This document shows positions 42,237 through 52,151 of a stretch of 64,000 nt of DNA, piece by piece. The position numbers and the translations under genes were made by a program. The stretch covers positions 62,001 through 126,000 of the forward strand of contig QKJQ01000036.1 in the NCBI GenBank assembly GCA_003249225.1, written 5' to 3'. The stretch's first letter is position 1; each line of letters opens with the position of its first letter. The notes below the pieces were generated by a model. It searched no databases. It was given only the letters and a program-made list of their open reading frames with translations, and was not told where the DNA came from. This DNA comes from Clostridia bacterium (GTDB lineage Bacteria > Bacillota > Clostridia > Lachnospirales > Lachnospiraceae).

Positions 42237-43340
42237 TTATTGTACGCCTTTCAGATATGGATACGGATCAACATAAGAGCCATTGATGGTCATTGCAAAG
42301 TGAAGGTGAGGACCTGTTGCAACGCCTGTCGAACCAACTGCAGCAATTGCTTGTCCCTGAACGACCTTATCACCAGGTGATACATAGAACTTAGAGCAAT
42401 GGTAATATCTTGAACAAACTCCGTTACCATGATCGATAATAACATAATTACCGGCACTTGAATTATATCCTGTATCTGTTACTGTACCAGACAGAACAGC
42501 AACGATGGTAGAACCGGAAGCGCCACCGATATCAAGTCCTCTGTGGTAAGAGCTTGCTCCTGCAACAGGAGGAATGCGGTATCCGTAATAAGTGTAGATG
42601 TTGTGATCGGAAGGAAGCGGCCAGATGATGTTTGCAAGATCATAACTGTTCTTTTCATCAAGGGCAAGTGCATCTTCTATATCCATTGCATATTTATAAT
42701 CAGTTGAAATATATTCATTGAAAACGTATCCTGTAAGTGTATTGACAGATGTCTGATAGCTTACTTTGTACCAGTCGTTTTCTACGGAGATCACAGTAAG
42801 CTCAGAGCCATAATTCAACTTGTATACGATGCTGTCGTCAAGGCTTGGGCCGGAACGAAGATTCAAAGTACTGCTGGTAACTTTTGCATAGGTAGCATAG
42901 TAGCTGTTGGCAAAATTAACGGCGTCATCACCGAATAACAGATAGTCTGTTTTGATGTAGCCTTCGATATTACCGGAAATTACTTTTGTCCATCCGTTTT
43001 CAGAATCAACCGCGGTCGCAATAGCTCCCCGATACAAACGACCAAGTACATTGCCGTCGATTGATGCTTCATCTCGGATGTTCACATAACTTTGCACATT
43101 AGCTATTGTAAACTGTCCTAAAAGCTGTGTTGTTCCGTCAACGTTAAATAATGTTAAACCATCATCTACGAATTCATCGTTGATAACATTAATAGTATCA
43201 TTGGAATCAATATAAAATCTCATGTAGGAGGATGTTAATCCTATAAGGTTATCTTCTTGTGCCTGAACCGGAAGTGCAGCAGCTGACCCGAGCATCAGTG
43301 CGAGCAATCCCCCGAAAATTGCACTTTTTCTAATTCGCAT
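42237..43340 (-). CDS. secreted M23 peptidase with two bacterial SH3 domains
   Basis: A 367-residue secreted cell-wall enzyme. Signal peptide residues 1-27 (cut after VQAQ or nearby), two SH3_3 domains (about 65-125, YVNIRDEASIDGNVLGRLY; and 135-200, LNLRSGPSLDDSIVYKL), then a LytM/M23 domain (about 235-365) with the zinc ligands in YHRGLDIGG and PHLHFAM. It should cut peptide bridges in peptidoglycan, the SH3 parts holding it to the wall. GGGGG lies near the ATG at 43340; the frame is open to 43376. Confidence 0.93.
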   Translation of the reverse strand: MRIRKSAIFGGLLALMLGSAAALPVQAQEDNLIGLTSSYMRFYIDSNDTINVINDEFVDDGLTLFNVDGTTQLLGQFTIANVQSYVNIRDEASIDGNVLGRLYRGAIATAVDSENGWTKVISGNIEGYIKTDYLLFGDDAVNFANSYYATYAKVTSSTLNLRSGPSLDDSIVYKLNYGSELTVISVENDWYKVSYQTSVNTLTGYVFNEYISTDYKYAMDIEDALALDEKNSYDLANIIWPLPSDHNIYTYYGYRIPPVAGASSYHRGLDIGGASGSTIVAVLSGTVTDTGYNSSAGNYVIIDHGNGVCSRYYHCSKFYVSPGDKVVQGQAIAAVGSTGVATGPHLHFAMTINGSYVDPYPYLKGVQ

Positions 43341-43812
43341 AGTAGTGGCCCCCAAATTTTCGTAGTTATTCAGCATTCTAAATATTACGTAATTGTTACA
43401 AACTTCTTAAATGAGTTTACCAATTACTCATAAAAAAGTCAAGTGATTTTTTCGGAAATTGTGAATAATGACGGATAAAAATGGGAATCACCTAAAAAGA
43501 TCAGATTTGGGAAGAAAAATCAAGTAAACGATTTAATAAAATTAATATATATAAAATTTCCGAAGCGAAAAGACCGAAAGATCCAGTAAAATCAGGCGAT
43601 AGAAAGCAATAATGGAAAAGAGAATCCAAATATGGGAATGAAATACATAAAACAATTGCAAACCGTATAAGTGCTTTAATTACAGTAAAAACTACAGCAA
43701 ATGCGATATTTTAACTCTTAGTTGAGACTACATTTTTAAATGTTTCATAGGAGCAAAAAAATGAAGACTCTTGTAGAATGATTTGAAACAATTCTGTATT
43801 ATTTTCAGTCAC
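43341..43812. other. intergenic stretch
   Basis: About 470 AT-rich bases upstream of the peptidase gene and downstream of the aminotransferase gene (both minus strand). I see no gene, RNA or repeat in it, and no clear terminator for the aminotransferase gene. Confidence 0.5.
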
Positions 43813-45045
43813 TTACAACGAAAAGTTAAGTCGCAGTGAAAGCAGACGGCATTTTAGTTCTTCTGCAATTTCCTCGTCGGTTCGTTCACCGGAGTCCCAG
43901 GTTACACTAAACCGCAGGAAAGAACCTGCTTCATCCCAGGGAATCGTTGCTATATGAGCTGTTCGCAGCAGGTAGGAGGCGGCTTGTGCGGCAGAGTGAA
44001 AGCGCATGGCCCCGGCACCAAAAGGTGCAGGCACATAACAATAGTAACCGGCTTTTGGTTTTACAGCCATGAAACCGGCTGAAGACAATACAGATACAAG
44101 AAGATCCATTCGTCGTTCAAGTCTTGTGCAAATGGTCCGTGTGATTTCAGGGTGGGAAAGAGCATAGCTTCCGGCAAGCTGTATGGGGGCGAACTGCCCG
44201 CTGTCGCTGTTTCCTTTTACCTGGCCGTATGCTTTTATAATGGATTCATTCCCCGCAAGAAAAGCAAGCCGCCAGCCGGTCATGGAAAAAGCCTTCGATA
44301 GAGAATGAATTTCGACTCCGACGTTCCTTGCTCCCGGAACTGACAAAAAACTAAGCGGCGCTTCCTCTTCATAAGTAATGGCGGCATAGGCTGCATCCTG
44401 AACAACAATAATTTTATATCTCTCTGCAAAAGAAATGACTTGTTCATAGAAAGCTTTGGATGCGGTCGCACCGGTCGGATTTGCCGGATAGTTGAGATAG
44501 AGCATTTTTGATTTCTGGCATATTTCTTCCGGTATTTGACGTAAGTCAGGAAGGTATTGATTTTCACTTTTCAAAGGGAGGGGGTAAATCTTTCCTCCAA
44601 GATAGGTAACGTGAGTACCAAGAACAGGATACCCGGGAACCGGCATAAGCACAATATCTCCCGGGTTGATCAGGCAGTACGGGAGCAGAGACAGGATAGA
44701 CTTTGAACCAATACCATGGAGAATATTTCGTGTCGGATCCAGATTACCGACACCAAACACTTCTTTCATGTAACCAGCCGCCGCCTGCAAAAAAGCTGGT
44801 ATACCATTGTCTGTATACGTTCGGTTCTCTTTTTTTCCGGCTTCATTTATCAAAACAGAAATGATTTCGGGATCTGCAGGCTGGTCGGATTCACCGATGC
44901 CAAGATCCAGCAAGGGCAGCCTGTTCAGGCCATGTGGGTCTGACAAAGCATCAAGAACTTCCTGTTTCGCGGCTTTCATCATACCAAATTTATAGTCGGT
45001 GCCGCCCATTTGAAGCCGGTCTGCAAGTAGTGTTGTACAATTCAT
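43813..45045 (-). CDS. dapL: LL-diaminopimelate aminotransferase-like enzyme
   Basis: A 410-residue class I/II aminotransferase. LLDLGIGESDQPADPEIISV is the DapL-type start; YLNYPANPTGATA and QDAAYAAITYE (Asp/Tyr that hold PLP) lead to the PLP Lys in VEIHSLSKAFSMTGWR. DapL makes LL-diaminopimelate from tetrahydrodipicolinate and glutamate for lysine and cell wall. Other aminotransferases of this clan could give the same text, and no dap genes are near. GGAAAGGAG precedes the ATG; the LysR gene is divergent. Confidence 0.82.
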   Translation of the reverse strand: MNCTTLLADRLQMGGTDYKFGMMKAAKQEVLDALSDPHGLNRLPLLDLGIGESDQPADPEIISVLINEAGKKENRTYTDNGIPAFLQAAAGYMKEVFGVGNLDPTRNILHGIGSKSILSLLPYCLINPGDIVLMPVPGYPVLGTHVTYLGGKIYPLPLKSENQYLPDLRQIPEEICQKSKMLYLNYPANPTGATASKAFYEQVISFAERYKIIVVQDAAYAAITYEEEAPLSFLSVPGARNVGVEIHSLSKAFSMTGWRLAFLAGNESIIKAYGQVKGNSDSGQFAPIQLAGSYALSHPEITRTICTRLERRMDLLVSVLSSAGFMAVKPKAGYYCYVPAPFGAGAMRFHSAAQAASYLLRTAHIATIPWDEAGSFLRFSVTWDSGERTDEEIAEELKCRLLSLRLNFSL

Positions 45046-45139
45046 AGAAATCTCCTTTCCAGACTATCTGTTTATATTTCGCGTTTATGTCCGTATGTTT
45101 CCTCGAAACGAGTGGAAAAATGCAGGAACATGATTAAGG

Positions 45140-45199
45140 TTGACAATAGAATAGCATGAGGTCTATTATTTGTATAACGAATAAAACTGGATAAAACAA
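45140..45199. promoter_or_regulatory. divergent promoters with LysR box
   Basis: Plus strand: TTGACA (45140-45145), 18-base spacer, TATTAT (45164-45169) for the LysR gene. Minus strand: TTGTTT (45199-45194), 17-base spacer, TATACA (45176-45171) for dapL. A perfect T-N11-A dyad, AATAGA-N11-TCTATT (45145-45167), lies in the LysR promoter spacer and at the start of dapL transcription, as expected for LysR control of both. Confidence 0.65.
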
Positions 45200-45244
45200 T
45201 TCGAAATCTAAATTAAACCAAGGACACCTTGAGAGGAGTTATCA

Positions 45245-46105
45245 ATGGATATTGAAGCATTAAAAACCTTTATCACCCTGGCAGATCTGAAGAACTTTAC
45301 AAAGACGGCAGAACAGCATTTTGTGGTACAGTCAACGGTGACCAACCGGATCAATGAACTGGAAAAAGAACTTGGAAGACAGCTTTTTGAGCGCGACAAA
45401 AAACATGTTATTCTGACCTTGGAAGGTGAACATCTCCTTTCCTATGCCAAGAGAATTGTTGAATTACAGGAAACTGCGGCAGAGGAGCTGAGCAGGATGC
45501 AGTCTTTTACTTCTCATCTTTCGATTGGTACTGTGAATACAGTATATGACTGTCACCTGGCACCGATGATCATTGATTTTAGAAAAAAGTATCCAAAGAC
45601 TTCCGTCCGGGTACGCGTTGGTCATTCTAACCAATTGCTGCGTATGCTGCGGGATGACATCCTGGATGTATGCTTCAGCTTTATTCCGATTCATTCGCCG
45701 CAGTTCGTCTGTGAGACATTCCGTACCGATACACTGGTCCTTGTAACAGGGAAAGACAACGACAGGTATCCGGACGGAGTCGATGCCGATATCCTGCAGC
45801 AGATTACCTATCTTTATTGTGACTATGTAACAAGCGACGGAACCAGTTTTTTGCGAGAACTTTTTCCAAAGCGCCATCCCTTTGCTTTTGAAGTAGACAA
45901 CGGAACAAAGCTTCTGCCTTTTCTGATCCATGGAGAAGGATACAGCTTTATGCCAAAGAGTCTGGTGAAGGAGCAGCTTGCATCCGGAGCGCTGATCGAA
46001 GTGCCGGTACGTGAGATTTCACTGCCGCCCATTCAGAGTTTTTTTATAGTGAACCGAAAAAATATGGACCGTGGTTCCATTCAGGAATGGATATCGATCC
46101 AGTAG
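45245..46105 (+). CDS. LysR-type transcriptional regulator
   Basis: A 286-residue regulator: winged helix-turn-helix (residues 1-60, MDIEALKTFITLADLKNFTK, VQSTVTNRINELEKELGRQL) and a ligand-binding domain of the periplasmic-binding fold (about 90-286, LSIGTVNTVYDCHLAPMI). The effector is not predictable; control of the divergent dapL-like gene is likely from the shared LysR box. GAGAGGAG lies nine bases before the ATG. Confidence 0.92.
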   Translation: MDIEALKTFITLADLKNFTKTAEQHFVVQSTVTNRINELEKELGRQLFERDKKHVILTLEGEHLLSYAKRIVELQETAAEELSRMQSFTSHLSIGTVNTVYDCHLAPMIIDFRKKYPKTSVRVRVGHSNQLLRMLRDDILDVCFSFIPIHSPQFVCETFRTDTLVLVTGKDNDRYPDGVDADILQQITYLYCDYVTSDGTSFLRELFPKRHPFAFEVDNGTKLLPFLIHGEGYSFMPKSLVKEQLASGALIEVPVREISLPPIQSFFIVNRKNMDRGSIQEWISIQ

Positions 46106-46225
46106 AATTATTTTTTGTAAAAAGTGCATAGAAAATACCCTGAAAAGACTACATATACAGAATTGACACATGCTGGAAAGATTGATAGGATTAATTCATT
46201 AACATAGGGAAAGGGTGGGATGTGA

Positions 46226-46753
46226 ATGAATATACCGGAAGAAATCGAAACCCAGCGAATGAGAATGCGTTTTTTAAATCTAGGAGATGTGAATGATGTG
46301 TGCCGGCAGTTCTCTGACCCGGATATGACACGGTATTTCAGTGATCCGCCCTGCGACGTGGATGAAGCCAAAGAGATCATTGAACATTATCTGAACCCAC
46401 GAGGGAAAGACTATCTGCGCTATGGAATGTTCGACAAGGAAAGTAATGTGTTCATAGGAACCTGTGGATATCATTACTGGGATCAGGAGAAAAAGCAGGT
46501 CGAGATAGGGTATGACGTCTGGAAGGAATTCTGGCGCAAGGGATATATGACAGAAGCATTGCCGGTTCTGTTCAATTTATGCTTTATAAATCTGCAGGTA
46601 AACTGCATTTATATAATCACGCACCAGCAGAACAAAGCATCCATTGCAACGGTACGTAAATTTGGGTTTAAAGAATGTGAACCCTGCCGGGAAATCAATG
46701 AAAAAGATCAGATATGTCTTCGGCTGATAAAAGCGGCCTGGATGCAGGAATGA
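46226..46753 (+). CDS. GNAT acetyltransferase, RimJ/RimL type
   Basis: A 175-residue acetyltransferase. ETQRMRMRFLNLGDVNDV is the usual RimL-like start, FIGTCGYHYWDQEKKQVEIGY and KEFWRKGYMTEALPVLFN hold the acetyl-CoA site, and QQNKASIATVRKFGFKE is motif B. It may acetylate protein N-termini or small molecules. Its end touches the next gene (GAATGAGGAATGC), so they are probably one transcript. Confidence 0.88.
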   Translation: MNIPEEIETQRMRMRFLNLGDVNDVCRQFSDPDMTRYFSDPPCDVDEAKEIIEHYLNPRGKDYLRYGMFDKESNVFIGTCGYHYWDQEKKQVEIGYDVWKEFWRKGYMTEALPVLFNLCFINLQVNCIYIITHQQNKASIATVRKFGFKECEPCREINEKDQICLRLIKAAWMQE

Positions 46754-46761
46754 GGAATGCA

Positions 46762-48636
46762 ATGAAAGCACTGTATAACATAGCAAAGGTAAAAAAAGAA
46801 AGTATAAAAACAAAAGAATGTTATAAGGAAATGATTGAAGAAGTTCAGCAGGCAGCAGACAGGTGGCTACAGGAACCGCTGCCTGTTTTGCAATATACGA
46901 AGTTCTGCCGTTATGAACAGGATGGGAACCGTGTTGATTATGAGGCTCAGTATTTTGACAGACGGGGACGATTGTTTGCCTATACTTTCTGCTACTGGCT
47001 GGAAGGCAGTAAAAAGTATAAAGATGCGCTGGAAGATGTACTGAGTGCAATCTGCGAGGAATTTACCTGGGCCCTGCCGGCACATCTGCCAAGGCGAAAA
47101 GATAGGCTGCGGACGGAAGACACATTGAAAGAGCAGACGGGATCGGATACTTTTTCTTTTGATATAGGGGAGGCAAAAGCGGTATACGAAGATCACTGTC
47201 ATCTGGATCTTTTTGCAGCAGAGACTGGGTCGGCGCTATGTGAAGTGCTTGTTCTTGTTGGAGATCAGCTGACGCAAAACCTTAGGAATCGTATCTGTTA
47301 TGAGGTCAGGTCACGCATTATCGATTCTTTCCTAACTGTTTTTACAAACAATGGCTGGGAACACAGCAAAAGCAACTGGGCGGCGGTATGCGGAGGAGGC
47401 GTGGGACACTGCTTTTTCTATCTGGGGACAGAGGAGGAGACGAAGGAAGCTCTGCCAAGACTCTTACATGCAATGGATAGTTATCTGGAGAGTCTGCCGG
47501 AAGACGGAGCCTGTCTGGAAGGAAGCGGTTACTGGACCTATGGGTTTGGATATTTTCTGTACTTTGCGGAGTCGTTAAAAGAATACAGCAAAGGAACAAT
47601 GGATCTGCTTTCATCTTCCCATGTGATGGAAATCGCAAAGTTTCCGCAGAGAATTCTGCTGGGTCAGGACCGAAGTCTTACTTTTTCGGATGCGGCAGAA
47701 GAAAGATATGGTTACGAACTTGGCATTGCACATTTCCTTCATGCCAGATTTGATGCAATTGAACTGCCGGACATGGCGAACCGGCTCCCATTTGGCGCAG
47801 ATTCATGTTACAGGTTCGCAGCACTGCTTCGTAACTTCTTATGGAGCGATCCGGAGCTCATGGGCAGCCAGAAAGTGAAAGAACACAGCAGCGAACCCAA
47901 TAATATGCCGCAGAAAAAAGATTCCGTACATTTCTTTGAGCAGGCCGAATGGTATGTAAGCAGAAAGCAGCGGCTTTCTGTTGCCATAAAGGGCGGTAAG
48001 AATGATGAACCGCACAATCACAATGATATTGGTAATTTTGTCCTGGTAAAAGGAAATGAATATATGCTGCATGATCTTGGAGCAGGCGAATATGTAGCGG
48101 CTTATTTTGCAAATGAAACAAGATATGATTTTCTTGTCAATTCCTCCAGAGGGCACAGTGTCCCTATTATTAACGGAGAATTCCAAAGAGCCGGTCAAGA
48201 AGCAGCCGCCGAGATGGAAGCAAAGGACACGGGATCGGTCCGGATCCGAATGGAAAAAGCATATTCCGTTGCATCCCTAAAGGTTCTTAGCCGTGAGTGT
48301 CAAGTAACAGAACAGGAGGTAAGAATAACAGATACCTTTGATTTCAGTGAAAATCCGGTATCTGTAACGGAACGCTTTATAACAAAGCATGAACCGGTTC
48401 TTGAAGCAGATCGTGTAAAGATACGCACAAATACAGGGAACAATGTGGATGAAGAGCTGATTCTTTTCTTTCCCTATGAGACCTGGGAGGTCAAAATCTC
48501 AAAAGAAAATTACAAAGGTCATAAAGCGGAGAGCTGCACGGCATACCTGATCGACTTTATGCCGAAAGATTTGATAAGATGCTTGCTGCAAAAGGATAAA
48601 GAATTCCGTCTGGAATTTACATTAACCATGAGATAA
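46762..48636 (+). CDS. heparinase II/III-like protein
   Basis: A 624-residue protein, cytosolic by lack of a signal peptide. An alpha-helical (alpha/alpha)5 toroid region (about 1-340, WEHSKSNWAAVCGGGVGHCF; YLESLPEDGACLEGSGYWTYG) precedes a beta-sandwich domain with the family hallmark GGKNDEPHNHNDIGNFVLVKG, with His residues that bind metal. Such lyases cut uronic-acid polysaccharides or oligosaccharides. ATG 46762 has GAGGAA five bases before it; ATG 46750 would overlap the previous stop and lacks spacing. Confidence 0.85.
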   Translation: MKALYNIAKVKKESIKTKECYKEMIEEVQQAADRWLQEPLPVLQYTKFCRYEQDGNRVDYEAQYFDRRGRLFAYTFCYWLEGSKKYKDALEDVLSAICEEFTWALPAHLPRRKDRLRTEDTLKEQTGSDTFSFDIGEAKAVYEDHCHLDLFAAETGSALCEVLVLVGDQLTQNLRNRICYEVRSRIIDSFLTVFTNNGWEHSKSNWAAVCGGGVGHCFFYLGTEEETKEALPRLLHAMDSYLESLPEDGACLEGSGYWTYGFGYFLYFAESLKEYSKGTMDLLSSSHVMEIAKFPQRILLGQDRSLTFSDAAEERYGYELGIAHFLHARFDAIELPDMANRLPFGADSCYRFAALLRNFLWSDPELMGSQKVKEHSSEPNNMPQKKDSVHFFEQAEWYVSRKQRLSVAIKGGKNDEPHNHNDIGNFVLVKGNEYMLHDLGAGEYVAAYFANETRYDFLVNSSRGHSVPIINGEFQRAGQEAAAEMEAKDTGSVRIRMEKAYSVASLKVLSRECQVTEQEVRITDTFDFSENPVSVTERFITKHEPVLEADRVKIRTNTGNNVDEELILFFPYETWEVKISKENYKGHKAESCTAYLIDFMPKDLIRCLLQKDKEFRLEFTLTMR

Positions 48637-48758
48637 ATGTTATACAAAAGGTTACGTTATGAAAGAAGTTATGAACCCTGTCTGTAGTCTACATTCCACA
48701 GACATTAGGTAAATCTCGTTACACACGTTTCTTTGCAGGTCAGAAAAAAGAATAAAAA

Positions 48759-48815
48759 AGTCCCGGAGGTAAGACTCAGATAACGATCTGATTGCTTAAC
48801 ATCCGGGACTCTTAT
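48759..48815. terminator. bidirectional terminator
   Basis: AGTCCCGGA (48759-48767) pairs perfectly with TCCGGGACT (48802-48810); inside lies CAGAT / ATCTG. A6 precedes and CTTATTTTT follows, so it serves both the heparinase-like gene and gatB. Confidence 0.88.
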
Positions 48816-48834
48816 TTTTATATGGTTTATTAAT

Positions 48835-50268
48835 CTACTGCAGCAGTTCCATAAGAATACGATTGATCTCGGAAGGGTCTGCTTTTCCCTTCATGGCTTT
48901 CATGGTCTGTCCGGTCAGGAAACCAATGGCTTTCACCTTGCCGGCCTTATAATCAGCAACCGACTGAGGATTCTCGGTAAGAATCGTCTCGATAACGGAT
49001 CGAAGTGCTCCTTCATCATTTACCGTCTTTAACCCTTTTGCTTCCACATATTGATCCGGGTCAATGTTCTCATCGAACATGACCTCAAAAACTTCTTTAG
49101 CCACAGAACTGTTGATGGTCTTACTTTCTGTTAACGCAATCAGTTTGGCCAGATTTGCTGCGGAGAACTTCAGGTCTTCTGCTTCTATGCTGCGGTCTTT
49201 CATAAGGCGCAGCGTCTCGACCATCAACCAGTTGGATACTTTCTTCGGATTACTGCCAAGAGCAACAGCTTCTTCAAAGAGATCCGCCATGTGCTTGGAG
49301 GCTGTAATAATAGAGATGTCGTATTCCGGTATATCAAACTCTTCTTTGTAGCGCTTCATTTTCTCATCACGGAATTCAGGTTGTTGATTTCGTATTGTAT
49401 CCAGCCACTCGTCGCTGATTACGATGGGAACAAGATCCGGTTCCGGGAAATACCTGTAATCCTGGGCATCTTCCTTGGAACGCATTGCATAAGAGTATTC
49501 CTTTGCATCATCCCAGCGGCGTGTTTCCTGAATTACGGCTTTTCCGTCTTCGATCAGGTCGATCTGACGTTCACGCTCGTTCTCAATGGCGCGGGCGATT
49601 GCTTTAAAAGAGTTCAGGTTCTTGGTCTCGGTACGGGTACCAAAGGTCTCAGAACCAACTTCACGAACGGAAAGGTTAACATCAGCCCGCATGGAACCTT
49701 CCTGAAGCTTGCAGTCCGATGCGCCCAGATACTGAATGATCAGACGGAGCTTTTCAAGGTAAGCGATAACTTCTTCTGCAGAACGCATATCCGGCTCGGA
49801 TACGATTTCAATCAGAGGAACTCCGGAACGGTTGAAGTCCACAAGAGAGCAGTCATCCCATTCATCATGAATCAGCTTTCCGGCATCTTCTTCCATATGA
49901 ATCTCATGGATGCGTACTTGTTTTTTTCCGTTCTCTGTTTCGATTTCAACATGACCGTTACGGCAGATCGGCAGATAAAGCTGCGATATCTGATAGTTCT
50001 GTGGGTTATCCGGGTAGAAATAATTCTTTCGGTCGAATTTACAATACTGGGTGATGGAACAGTTGGTAGCAAGACCAACAGCCGCAGCATATTCAACGAC
50101 CTGCTTGTTCAGTACCGGAAGACTTCCGGGCATACCGGTACATACAGGACAGGTATGTGTATTGGGAGCACCGCCAAAAGCAGTGGAACAGCCGCAGAAG
50201 ATTTTTGTTTTTGTTGCAAGTTCAACATGGACTTCAAGTCCGATGACGGTTTCATATTGTTTTGCCAT
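48835..50268 (-). CDS. gatB: Asp/Glu-tRNA amidotransferase subunit B
   Basis: A 477-residue kinase-like subunit of GatCAB. VIGLEVHVELATKTKIFC, the Cys-rich CGCSTAFGGAPNTHTCPVC, the KLIHDEW / PLIEIVSEPD catalytic segments and the C-terminal YqeY-like tail are all present. It phosphorylates the misacylated Glu or Asp on tRNA before amidation. The SD AAAGGAGA lies inside the end of gatA, two bases before the spacer to the ATG. Confidence 0.98.
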   Translation of the reverse strand: MAKQYETVIGLEVHVELATKTKIFCGCSTAFGGAPNTHTCPVCTGMPGSLPVLNKQVVEYAAAVGLATNCSITQYCKFDRKNYFYPDNPQNYQISQLYLPICRNGHVEIETENGKKQVRIHEIHMEEDAGKLIHDEWDDCSLVDFNRSGVPLIEIVSEPDMRSAEEVIAYLEKLRLIIQYLGASDCKLQEGSMRADVNLSVREVGSETFGTRTETKNLNSFKAIARAIENERERQIDLIEDGKAVIQETRRWDDAKEYSYAMRSKEDAQDYRYFPEPDLVPIVISDEWLDTIRNQQPEFRDEKMKRYKEEFDIPEYDISIITASKHMADLFEEAVALGSNPKKVSNWLMVETLRLMKDRSIEAEDLKFSAANLAKLIALTESKTINSSVAKEVFEVMFDENIDPDQYVEAKGLKTVNDEGALRSVIETILTENPQSVADYKAGKVKAIGFLTGQTMKAMKGKADPSEINRILMELLQ

Positions 50269-50270
50269 GG

Positions 50271-51713
50271 TTATCTCCTTTCTTTCGTCTGTTCAAAGGA
50301 ATATGCTGCACGGATCAGTGTTTTTTCATCGAAGCACTTTGCAAGCATCTGTACACCAATGGGAAGACCGGCGTGGTCGTTGCCGCAAGGTATACTTATA
50401 CCGGGAAGACCCGCAAGATTCGTTGATATTGTGTAGATATCGCTTAAGTACATTTTTATCGGGTCGCTTACAAGTTCGCCGAATTTTGGAGCGGTCGTAG
50501 GTGCTGCCGGTCCCAGTATGATATCGTACTTATCAAAAGCGTTATCAAAAGCTTGCTTGATCAATGCTTTTGTTCGGAGTGCTTTCAGATAGTAAGCATC
50601 GTAATAACCGGAGCTAAGGACAAAGGAACCAAGCATGATCCTTCGCTTAACCTCAGGGCCAAAACCTTCCGAACGGGACTTTTTATACATATGATGAAGC
50701 TCTTCGGCGTCATCGGTGCGGTAACCGTATTTGACACCGTCAAAGCGTGCAAGGTTCGAGCTTGCTTCAGCGGATGCTATGGTATAGTAGGCGGGGATAG
50801 CATAATCAACAAGACCAAGGTCAAACTCTTCCAGGATTGCTCCCTGGGCTTCCAGTGTTTTTGCGGCAGCAAGGATGGAGGCTTTTACCTCACTGTCGAG
50901 TCCATCGCCAAAGTAATCGTTCGGAAGGCCGATCTTTAATCCTTTTACATCATTTACAAGGCCTGCCGTGAAATCGTAGGAATCACGTTTGACAGAAGTG
51001 GAATCCTTCGGATCATACGAAGCGATGGCTTCAAGAATAACAGCGCAGTCTGTAACGTCTTTTGCAATTGGTCCAATCTGATCGAGAGAAGAACCATACG
51101 CAACCAGACCGTAACGTGATACAGTTCCGTAGGTTGGTTTAATACCGGTCACACCACAGAAGGAGCTTGGCTGACGGATGGAACCGCCGGTATCGGAACC
51201 CAAAGCATAAAAACATTCATCCGCTGCAACAGCGGCACAGGAACCGCCGGAAGAGCCACCGGGAACGCGGTTTGGGTCACGGGGATTCTTTGTAACACCA
51301 AAAGCGGAGGTCTCGGTTGTACTTCCCATGGCAAATTCGTCCATATTCGTCTTACCAAGAAGTATGGCACCTTGCTTCTCAAGGTTCTGATAAGCTTCTG
51401 CGGAATAAGGAGGTATAAAGTTAGAAAGGATTTTTGATGCACAGGTCGTCAGAATATCTTTGGTGCAGATGTTATCCTTAATGGCAACCGGAACACCGGC
51501 CAGAGGACTGGTCAGCGTCTTGTCATCAATCTTCTTTTGTATCTGATCTGCCTGCATTAATGCAGCTTCTGTGTTCAGGGTTATATAGCAATGCAGGGAA
51601 TCTTCCTGCTCGCTTATCTTTTTCTGGGACGCAAGAACAGCTTCCCTGACTGAGATTTCTCTCTGCCTGATCTTTTTACCAAGCTCAAGAGCAGTCAATT
51701 GTGTGATATCCAT
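50271..51713 (-). CDS. gatA: Asp/Glu-tRNA amidotransferase subunit A
   Basis: A 480-residue amidase-signature protein. The catalytic triad segments are GVPVAIKDNI (Lys), GGSSGGSCAAVAAD and GSDTGGSIRQP (both Ser). It frees ammonia from glutamine and passes it through a channel to GatB. ATG 51713 is used because GGAGAACG precedes it; an in-frame TTG at 51725 overlaps that SD. Confidence 0.98.
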   Translation of the reverse strand: MDITQLTALELGKKIRQREISVREAVLASQKKISEQEDSLHCYITLNTEAALMQADQIQKKIDDKTLTSPLAGVPVAIKDNICTKDILTTCASKILSNFIPPYSAEAYQNLEKQGAILLGKTNMDEFAMGSTTETSAFGVTKNPRDPNRVPGGSSGGSCAAVAADECFYALGSDTGGSIRQPSSFCGVTGIKPTYGTVSRYGLVAYGSSLDQIGPIAKDVTDCAVILEAIASYDPKDSTSVKRDSYDFTAGLVNDVKGLKIGLPNDYFGDGLDSEVKASILAAAKTLEAQGAILEEFDLGLVDYAIPAYYTIASAEASSNLARFDGVKYGYRTDDAEELHHMYKKSRSEGFGPEVKRRIMLGSFVLSSGYYDAYYLKALRTKALIKQAFDNAFDKYDIILGPAAPTTAPKFGELVSDPIKMYLSDIYTISTNLAGLPGISIPCGNDHAGLPIGVQMLAKCFDEKTLIRAAYSFEQTKERR

Positions 51714-51783
51714 ATCGTTCTCCAATCTGCCTTCAAGGCTATGAAATATTGCTTTGCAGCGTAAGGTCAGCAGCCTCAGTCTG

Positions 51784-52077
51784 TTAGTTTACGGTTCTGG
51801 GAACTTTGTAGCTGCCTTGCTTATGATCCGGAGCATTCTGCAGCATTGCTTCACGGTCATCGCCATTCGTCACGATGTCTTCCCGGAAGCAGTTAGTGAC
51901 CGGAAATACATGACTCATTGGTTCGACACCTTCTGTATTCAATTCGTTAAGCTTATCAATATAATCAAGCATATTGCCCATGTCCTTCTTTGCACGTTCT
52001 TTTTCTTCGTCGGATAATTCAAGCTTAGCCAGAATTCCTACGTAATCAATGGTTTCATCCGATATAATATTTGCCAT
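51784..52077 (-). CDS. gatC: Asp/Glu-tRNA amidotransferase subunit C
   Basis: A 97-residue helper subunit that wraps around GatA and GatB. The N-terminal [20 protein letters not shown] and central [13 protein letters not shown] are typical of GatC. AAAGGGG precedes the ATG. It is the first gene of the operon behind the T-box leader. Confidence 0.95.
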   Translation of the reverse strand: MANIISDETIDYVGILAKLELSDEEKERAKKDMGNMLDYIDKLNELNTEGVEPMSHVFPVTNCFREDIVTNGDDREAMLQNAPDHKQGSYKVPRTVN

Positions 52078-52151
52078 TACGACCCCTTTCTTCCTGCATG
52101 CTGGCAGGATAAAAAAATATCACTTTATTCTTAAAGAACAGAACTTTGAAA

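Noticed and set aside
49291..50436. 381-codon plus-strand frame
   Set aside because: Antisense shadow of gatB, which is certain from its motifs.
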